Shown: in pieces, positions 57,079 through 64,000 of the stretch
How the letters are laid out: the number at the start of each line of letters is the position of its first letter
Position numbering within the stretch: the first letter of the stretch is position 1
From: Orobanche coerulescens
Lineage: Eukaryota > Streptophyta > Magnoliopsida > Lamiales > Orobanchaceae
Direction of reading: 5' to 3'
DNA length: 64,000 bases
NCBI GenBank assembly: GCA_033398695.1
Contig: CM065809.1
Coordinates: 87,649,644 to 87,713,643 of the forward strand
The notes under the pieces: model-generated
Told to the model about the DNA's origin: nothing
Databases searched by the model: none
The model's input: only the letters and a program-made list of their open reading frames with translations
Position numbers and translations under genes: made by a program

Positions 57079-58126
57079 TGCTGGAATATTTTGTTCCATA
57101 CATAAATTAAAAGTGTTTTGATGATTAATGTTGACAAACAAAACAAAACAACGAAGAGGCGAAGCAAAGCATCGAAGGAAACGAAGTGCAAAAAGCTGGA
57201 AAAACACAAAGCTAACGTATGTAACAAGGAAAGGTTAACGTACGTAATGTATGGCAATTAACGTACGTAATAGTATGTAGTTAACGTACGTAAACAAGTT
57301 CAAACCAAGTGAACGTTGGAGGAGTCAAAGTCAGAAAAGCATGCAACGGATATATGACGTCAGCAGTGATGTGAGGCTTAACGTACAGAACGAAGAAATT
57401 GTTAACGTACGTAATTAAAATGACGAAGCTCCCTGAACTGTTTTATGAAGATGCTAACGTACGTAACCAGTCATAGTTAACGTACGTAAAGGAGCCTACG
57501 TACGTAATATAGATCGGATAGCGTACGTAATGAAAGAACAGGCAGCTAACGGCTAGTTTGTTCATGGAGGCTATAAATACCATGCTTATGGTATTGATCA
57601 AGAACACAACTTCAAGCATTCTATACCTTGATCAGAGCTTGATATTCATTATATTGTTGTTGTAATATTGAGCTTACATTGAGTGATTGAGTGTTATACA
57701 CAAAATCATACACGAGTGGTAAAAGAAAAGATACGATTGGATTCGGTGTTATTAGGATCAAGGATCCGGCATTATTAGAATCGCAATCGCTATCTTAAGT
57801 GAGGCTTATCTAGTGCCGATAGAAAGCTAGAGAGGTTGATTCCTTGTCCTATGAAAAGGAAAACGGTTTAACTTGGACCGACGCAAAGACAAGTACGAGT
57901 GGTTTATCACGGACCAATAGAAGACGTGATTGTAACGGTTATACCTCGACCGATAGAAGAGAGGCGTAGAGGTTGTTATCTTTAACCTATTGAAAATGAT
58001 AAAGAGAGGACGTAGGCTCGTTTATAGCCGAACCTCTATAAATCCTCGTGTCCTTTATTTTCCGCACTCGATATTTACGCTTCCGCAAACGGCGCAAATA
58101 TCCGACCCCGTAACTCAGTACAAACA
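57079..58126 (+). repeat. TR-GAG array LTR 1
   Basis: Starts TGCTGGAATATTTTG and ends CAGTACAAACA. About ten TTAACGTACGTAA-type palindromes lie at 57211-57530 and a TATA box CTATAAATAC at 57571-57580. Primer site TGGTATCGGAGCGG follows at 58129-58142. Confidence 0.92.
57211..57580 (+). promoter_or_regulatory. TTAACGTACGTAA array and TATA box
   Basis: Sites near 57211, 57236, 57258, 57280, 57380 (mutated to CGTACAG), 57401, 57454, 57477, 57496 and 57518 share the core ACGTACGT. The last lies about 50 bp before CTATAAATA. The array recurs in LTR 2 (60360-60680) and LTR 3 (63510-63830). In LTR 2 the TATA box is changed to CCAGAAATA (60719-60727). Confidence 0.7.
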
Positions 58127-58183
58127 ATTGGTATCGGAGCGGTACTCCAATACGCGGCTTAACATCCTAGGAGAAGATCCACA

Positions 58184-59725
58184 ATGGCGTTTCAATTTGC
58201 TCCTGTCGAAGGCCTTGCTCTCAACCGACCACCATTCTTCTATCGCTCAAATTATTTGACATGGAAGAAAAAGATGTCAATCTTTATTCGTGCCTACGAT
58301 ATAGAGATTTGGAAGATTATTTGTCTCGGCCCAAAAGTTCCTATCAAATCCGACGGTACGCTCAAATCTTTCGAAGAATACGACGATGCCGATTGGAAAA
58401 ATGACCATCTAAATTATAAGGCTACTCAACTCTTATTTTGTGCCTTAAATCCGGAAGCCGTCAATCGAATCTGATCGTGTGAGAGTGCGAAAGAAATATA
58501 AAAAATTCTATAAATCACACACGAAGGGACGACTCAAGTCAAGGAGACGAAAATCAATATGCTTCTCCATGACTACGAGTTATTCATGATGAAAGGTGAC
58601 GAGTCTATCACCAATATGCTCGACCGATTCTCAGTCATCACAAATGGACTTGCGTCATTCGGAAAACCATTATCTAGTAGTGAAAAAGTTAAGAAAATTT
58701 TACGATCACTACCTAGCGAATGGGACGGCACCGTGACCGCGATTATGGAATCCAAAGATCTCAACACGCTCGATTTTAGTGCCCTTGTTGGTTCACTAAT
58801 AAATTATGAGATTGTATTAAAATCACGTAGTGTCAAGCCGAAGCCGAAGGAACGATCGTTAGCCATGAAGGCTAAGATATTGAGGAAGAAAGAAGAAATC
58901 CCGGTGGAGGAAAGCGACGAAGAAGCAGCATATTATGCCAAGAATATTAATAAATTCCAAACTTTATTAAACCGGAGGAAGAAGGATATCTCGAGCGAAA
59001 TGAAGAAACTCGACAACTGTTGTCGACAATGTGGAAAACCAGGCCACTTCGCTAAGCATTGCCGAGCTAAACCCAAGAAAGAGGTTCTCGTGGCAACATG
59101 GAGCGATGAAGACGAAGACGACGATTTTATCGAATAAAATAATCTCGCTCTCATGGCCCGAAGTTCGTTCGACGACAGCGACGTTGAAAGCCAGGTTAGT
59201 ACATCCTCCCGTGATGAACTTTTTGATGCATTTGAATTACTTCATACGGATTTTCAAAATGCATTATCGGAAATCAAATCCCTTAAGTCTAAAATTTAAT
59301 CTTTGGAAATTGGAAATTCCAAAATTATCGAGAAGGAAAAATTTATCGAAATCGATCATTCAAAGTGTATTGAAAATGAAAATATTTTGAATAATGATCT
59401 CGCTAAAATCCAAACCGAGCTTAAAACTTTGACAAAAAAATTCTCGTGCGGAAACGAGAAATTTGAACAAATGCTTGGTGTTCAAAAATTTACTTTGAAT
59501 AAAGAGGGGTTAGGATTCAAAACTCGTTTGAAAAATGAATCCGTTAATTTCAAGATACCCTATTACGAAAAGTGTTTAAAAATCGGGCATCACGTTTCAA
59601 ATTGCAAAAGCCCTCGCCGGACGATAAAAATTAAGAAAATTTGGGTTCCTAAAGGAACAAATATTTCAAATATTGTTTATGTCTCGAAACAAAAACCAAC
59701 TATAGGTTGGGTCCCCAAAAATTGA
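58184..59725 (+). pseudogene. TR-GAG gag gene, unit 1
   Basis: Starts MAFQFAPVEGLALNRPPFFY. The order of parts is: DUF4219-like N-terminus (SNYLTWKKKMSIFIRAYD), UBN2 gag domain (MLLHDYELFMMKGDESITNM, LRSLPSEWDGTVTAIMESKD), zinc knuckle CRQCGKPGHFAKHC, an acidic block (SDEDEDDDF), a Lys/Glu-rich coiled region, a second degenerate knuckle (YYEKCLKIGHHVSNC, first Cys replaced by Tyr) and the end KIWVPKGTNISN...GWVPKN. Stops: TGA at 58472 and TAA at 59135, both private to this unit, plus two TAAs shared with unit 2 (near 58512 and 59298). One frame runs through all of it. Confidence 0.88.
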
Positions 59726-60226
59726 TTTTTGATATTTTACTCAGGGGGAGTATAATTTTTTTTGGGAGATAATATTTTCAGGGGGAGTTTTTACCCTTTA
59801 TGCATTTATCATAAATTGATATCGTGCATATTCTACATTTTGGTATCATTAAATTCAATTGCTATTTTTTTTTTACTTTTTGATGAAAACAAAAAGGGGG
59901 AGAGAAAGGAGGAAAATAAGGAAAATGGGATTTACCCTAAAAAGGGGAGAAACGAAGGAGTTGAAAAATGAAAAGGAGAAGTCGGAAAAATGACAGAAAA
60001 AGAAAAATGAGGAGACGTCGAAAAGATGATAAAAATTTGAAAAGTCGAAAAGAAAAAGAAAAGGAAAGAAGGAGAAAGAAGAAGTCGAAAAAGAAATGGG
60101 AGAAAAAACTAACGAAATGGACAAAGTCGAAAACTTTGGTCTGTACACATATACATATATTTACATTTTTTGCAGGAAAATCTCACTGACGAAGTGTTTT
60201 TTTGTAATCATCAAAAAGGGGGAGAT
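59726..60226 (+). other. 3' untranslated region with several polypurine tracts, unit 1
   Basis: CAGGGGGAGT occurs at about 59741 and 59779, AAAGGGGGAGAG at 59891, AAAAGGGGAG at 59940, and AAAAAGGGGGAGAT at 60213-60226 directly before the LTR. 59880-60125 is nearly all purine. The Lys/Arg-rich frame there (59968-60189) is best explained as a by-product of A/G richness. Confidence 0.75.
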
Positions 60227-61275
60227 TGTTGAAACATTTTGTTCCATACATAAATTAAAAATGTTTTGATGATTAATGTTGACAAACAAAACAAAACAAC
60301 GAAGAGGCGAAGCAAAGCATCGAAGGAAACGAAGTGCAAAAAGCTGGAAAAACACAAAGCTAACGTATGTAACAAGGAAAGGTTAACGTACGTAATGTAT
60401 GGCAATTAACGTACGTAATAGTATGTAGTTAACGTACGTAAACAAGTTCAAACAAAGTGAACGTTGGAGGAGTCAAAGTCAGAAAAGCATGCAACGGATA
60501 TATGACGTCAGCAGTGATGTGAGGCTTAACGTACGTAACGAAGAAATTGTTAACGTACGTAATTAAAATGACGAAGCTCCCTGAACTGTTTTATGAAGAT
60601 GCTAACGTACGTAACCAGTCATAGTTAACGTACGTAAAGGAGCCTACGTACGTAATATAGATCGGATAGCGTACGTAATGAAAGAACAGGCAGCTAACGG
60701 CTAGTTTGTTCATGGAGGCCAGAAATACCATGCTTATGGTATTGATCAAGAACAACAACTTCAAGCATTCTATACCTTGATCAGAGATTGATATTCATTA
60801 TATTGTTGTTGTAATATTGAGCTTACATTGAGTGATTGAGTGTTATACACAAAATCATACACGAGTGGTAAAAGAAAAGATACGATTGGATTCGGTGTTA
60901 TTAGGATCAAGGATCCGGGATTATTAGAATCGCAATCGCTATCTTAAGTGAGGCTTATCTAGTGCCGCTAGAAAGCTAGAGAGGTTGATTCCTTGTCCTA
61001 TGAAAAGGAAAACGGTTTAACTTGGACCGACGCAAAGACAAGTACGAGTGGTTTATCACGGACCAATAGAAGACGTGATTGTAACGGTTATACCTCGACC
61101 GATAGAAGAGAGGGGTAGAGGTTGCTATCTTTAACCTATTGAAAAAGATAAAGAGAGGACGTAGGCTCGTTTATAGCCGAACCTCTATAAATCCTCGTGT
61201 CCTTTATTTTCCGCACTTGATATTTACGCTTCCGCAAACGGCGCAAATATCCGACCCCGTAACTCAGTACAAACA
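60227..61275 (+). repeat. TR-GAG array LTR 2 (shared by units 1 and 2)
   Basis: Starts TGTTGAAACATTTTG and ends CAGTACAAACA, 1049 bp. It serves as 3' LTR of unit 1 and 5' LTR of unit 2. The TATA box is mutated. Primer site at 61278-61291. Confidence 0.92.
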
Positions 61276-61332
61276 ATTGGTATCGGAGCGGTACTCCAAT
61301 ACGCGGCTTAACATCCTAGGAGAAGATCCACA

Positions 61333-62874
61333 ATGGCGTTTCAATTTGCTCCTGTCGAAGGCCTTGCTCTCAACCGACCACCATTCTTCGATGGCTCAAA
61401 TTATTTGACATGGAAGAAAAAGATGTCAATCTTTATTCGTGCCTACGATATAGAGATTTGGAAGATTATTTGTCTCGACCCAAAAGTTCCTATCAAATCC
61501 GACGGTACGCTCAAATCTTTCGAAGAATACGACGATGCCGATTGGAAAAATGACCATCTAAATTGTAAGGCTACTCAACTCTTATTTTGTGCCTTAAATC
61601 CGGAAGAAGTCAATCGAATCTCATCGTGTGAGAGTGCGAAAGAAATATGGAAAATTCTATAAATCACACACGAAGGGACGACTCAAGTCAAGGAGACGAA
61701 AATCAATATGCTTCTCCATGACTACGAGTTATTCATGATGAAAGGTGACGAGTCCATCACCAATATGCTCGACCGATTCTCAGTCATCACAAATGGACTT
61801 GCGTCATTCGGAAAACCATTATCTAGTAGTGAAAAAGTTAAGAAAATTTTACGATCACTACCTAGCGAATGGGACGGCACCGTGACCGCAATTATGGAAT
61901 CCAAAGATCTCAACACGCTCGATTTTAGTGCCCTTGTTGGTTCACTAATAAATTATGAGATTGTATTAAAATCACGTAGTGTCAAGCCGAAGCCGAAGGA
62001 ACGATCGTTAGCCATGAAGGCTAAGATATCGAGGAAGAAAGAAGAAATCCCAGTGGAGGAAAGCGACGAAGAAGCAGCATATTATGCCAAGAATATTAAT
62101 AAATTCCAAACTTTATTAAACCGGAGGAAGAAGGATATCTCGAGCGAAATGAAGAAACTCGACAACTGTTGTCGACAATGTGGAAAACCAGGCCACTTCG
62201 CTAAGCATTGCCGAGCTAAACCCAAGAAAGAGGTTCTCGTGGCAACGTGGAGCGATGAAGACGAAGACGACGATTTTATGGAACAAAATAATCTTGCTCT
62301 CATGGCCCGAAGTTCGTTCGACGACAGCGACATTGAAAGCCAGGTTAGTACATCCTCCAGTGATGAACTTTTTGATGCATTTGAATTACTTCATATGAAT
62401 TTTCAAAATGCATTATCGTAAATCAAATCCCTTAAGTCTAAAATATAATCTTTGGAAATTGGAAATTCCAAAATTATCGAGAAGGGAAAATTTATCGAAA
62501 TCGATCATTCAAAGTGTATTGAAAATGAAAATATTTTGAATAATGATCTCGCTAAAATCCAAACCGAGCTTAAAACTTTGACAAAAAAATTCTCGTGCGC
62601 AAACGAGAAATTTGAACAAATGCTTGGTGTTCAAAAATTTACTTTGAATAAAGAGGGGTTAGGATTCAAAACTCGTTTGAAAAATGAATCCGTTAATTTC
62701 AAGATACCCTATTACGAAAAGTGTTTAAAAATCGGGCATCACGTTTCAAATTGCAAAAGCCCTCACCGGACGATAAAAATTAAGAAAATTTGGGTTCCTA
62801 AAGGAACAAATATTTCAAATATTTTTTATGTCTCGAAACAAAAACCAACTATAGGTTGGGTCCCCAAAAATTGA
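61333..62874 (+). pseudogene. TR-GAG gag gene, unit 2
   Basis: Same layout as unit 1 and almost identical in sequence, with the family residue DGSNYLTW kept where unit 1 has YRSNYLTW. Stops: TAA at 61660-61662 (shared), TAA at 62419-62421 (private), TAA near 62446 (shared). Unit 1's TGA and its TAA after DDDFIE are absent here (SSCES and EQNN are read instead). The second degenerate knuckle and the KIWVPKGTN end are kept. Confidence 0.88.
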
Positions 62875-63378
62875 TTTTTGATATTTTACTCAGGGGGAGT
62901 ATAATTTTTTTTGGGAGATAATATTTTCAGGGGGAGTTTTTACCCTTGATGCATTTATCATAAATTGATATCGTGCATATTCTACATTTTGGTATCATTA
63001 AATTCAATTGCTATTTTTTTTTACTTTTTGATGAAAACAAAAAGGGGGAGAGAAAGGAGGAAAATAAGGAAAATGGGATTTACCCTAAAAGGGGGAGAAA
63101 CGAAGGAGTTGAAAAATGAAAAGGAGAAGTCGAAAAAATGACAGAAAAAGAAAAATGAGGAGACGTCGAAAAGATGATAAAAATTTGAAAATTCGAAAAG
63201 AAAAAGAAAAGGAAAGAAGGAGAAAGAAGAAGTCGAAAAAGAAATGGGAGAAGAAACTAACGAAATGGACAAAGTCAAAAACTTTCGTCTATACACATAT
63301 ACATATATTTACATTTTTTTTTTGCAGGAAAATCTCATTGACGAAGTGTTGTTTTGTAATCATCAAAAAGGGGGAGAT
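62875..63378 (+). other. 3' untranslated region with several polypurine tracts, unit 2
   Basis: Same features as 59726-60226. AAAAAGGGGGAGAT at about 63366-63378 precedes LTR 3. The purine-rich stretch runs from about 63030 to 63275. Confidence 0.75.
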
Positions 63379-64000
63379 TGTTGGAACATTTTGTTCTATA
63401 CATAAATTAAAAGTGTTTTGATGATTAATGTTGACAAACAAAACAAAACAACGAAGAGGCGAAGCAAAGCATCGAAGGAAACGAAGTGCAAAAAGCTGGA
63501 AAAACACAAAGCTAACGTATGTAACAAGGAAAGGTTAACGTACGTAATGTATGGCAATTAACGTACGTAATAGTATGTAGTTAACGTACGTAAACAAGTT
63601 CAAACCAAGTGAACGTTGGAGGAGTCAAAGTCAGAAAAGCATGCAACGGATATATGACGTCAGCAGTGATGTGAGGCTTAACGTACGTAACGAAGAAATT
63701 GTTAACGTACGTAATTAAAATGACGAAGCTCCCTGAACTGTTTTATGAAGATGCTAACGTACGTAACCAGTCATAGTTAACGTACGTAAAGGAGCCTACG
63801 TACGTAATATAGATCGGATAGCGTACGTATTGAAAGAACAGGCAGCTAACAGCTAGTTTGTTTATGGAGGCTATAAATACCATGCTTATGGTATTGATCA
63901 AGAACAACAACTTCAAGCATTCTATACCTTGATCAGAGATTGATATTCATTATATTGTTGTTGTAATATTGAGCTTACATTGAGTGATTGAGTGTTATAC
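63379..64000 (+). repeat. TR-GAG array LTR 3, cut by the window end
   Basis: Starts TGTTGGAACATTTTG and matches LTR 1 more closely than LTR 2 at several diagnostic bases (AAAGTGTTTT, CAAACCAAGTG, intact CTATAAATA). It continues past 64000. Confidence 0.92.

Larger units (their letters stand above)
57079..64000 (+). mobile_element. Tandem array of a gag-only copia-type element (TR-GAG type), continuing past the window
   Basis: Three LTRs (57079-58126, 60227-61275, 63379 onward) alternate with two gag-only interiors, with repeat periods of 3148 and 3152 bp. Neighbouring units share the LTR between them, the signature of unequal recombination between LTRs rather than separate insertions. Each interior has a primer site, one gag-like gene and polypurine tracts, but no protease, integrase or RT. 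It would depend on a related autonomous copia element. Confidence 0.92.

Noticed and set aside
59968..60189. A Lys/Arg-rich small protein, repeated at 63116-63421
   Set aside because: It lies in a nearly pure purine tract, where AAA, AGA and AAG codons arise automatically. It overlaps the polypurine tract and LTR start, and the second copy runs into the LTR.

Overview
The window is plant nuclear DNA, most likely from a eudicot with a large, repeat-rich genome. It is made almost wholly of nested transposable elements. The evidence is plant-type LTR retrotransposons primed by initiator tRNA-Met (TGGTATCAGAGC), a CACTA (En/Spm) transposon with plant DUF4216, DUF4218 and Transposase_24 modules, a plant L1 LINE with a zf-RVT domain, AT and CT microsatellites, and no bacterial-style gene layout. 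I found no intact host gene, tRNA, rRNA or CRISPR array. Nearly every coding stretch is a broken transposon gene.

Layout. 1-4067 is the right part of a CACTA copy (A), carrying a solo LTR and followed by a scrap of Ty1/copia pol. At 4067/4068 it joins a second CACTA copy (B, 4068-29255) in the same orientation. Both copies sit at the same point of the same copia gene and carry an LTR at the same 5-bp target site (CTCGT), so this is a tandem segmental duplication rather than two transpositions. Copy B holds a chimeric Ty3/gypsy Tekay chromovirus in an intron of its TnpA gene (4823-14408). It also holds a solo LTR in its TnpD gene, split by a non-coding LARD element in the opposite orientation (19135-26348). 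29256-33180 is the host copia element, a SIRE-like copy on the minus strand with dead enzymes. 33181-39259 is a patchwork: a copia 3' end and LTR, a gypsy integrase scrap, a SINE-like repeat, microsatellites and a pyrimidine-rich repeated stretch. 39260-44016 is a second copia element (LTR, gag, protease, integrase), cut off by a second LARD (44017-49978, minus strand). That LARD in turn sits against a truncated Tekay-like LTR (49979-51364). 51365-56572 holds a GC-rich hAT-like repeat with a PIF/Harbinger-type MITE inside, then a long-inverted-repeat element that received a 5'-truncated LINE. 56573-57078 is another LARD-type LTR scrap. 57079-64000 is a tandem LTR-gag-LTR-gag-LTR array of a gag-only copia-type element (TR-GAG type), running off the window end.

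The most interesting signals are in the LTRs rather than in the proteins. First, LTRs of several families carry arrays of short palindromes of the general form TTA-(N)-CG-NN-CG-(N')-TAA next to the TATA box. Second, all the Tekay and LARD LTRs carry a conserved pair of RNA hairpins with compensatory base changes, sitting about 25 nt before an acceptor-like site. A donor-like AG/GCAAGT lies 0.4-1.3 kb upstream, which suggests a conserved GC-AG leader intron. These are inferences from reading the sequence and have not been tested against any database or RNA data.
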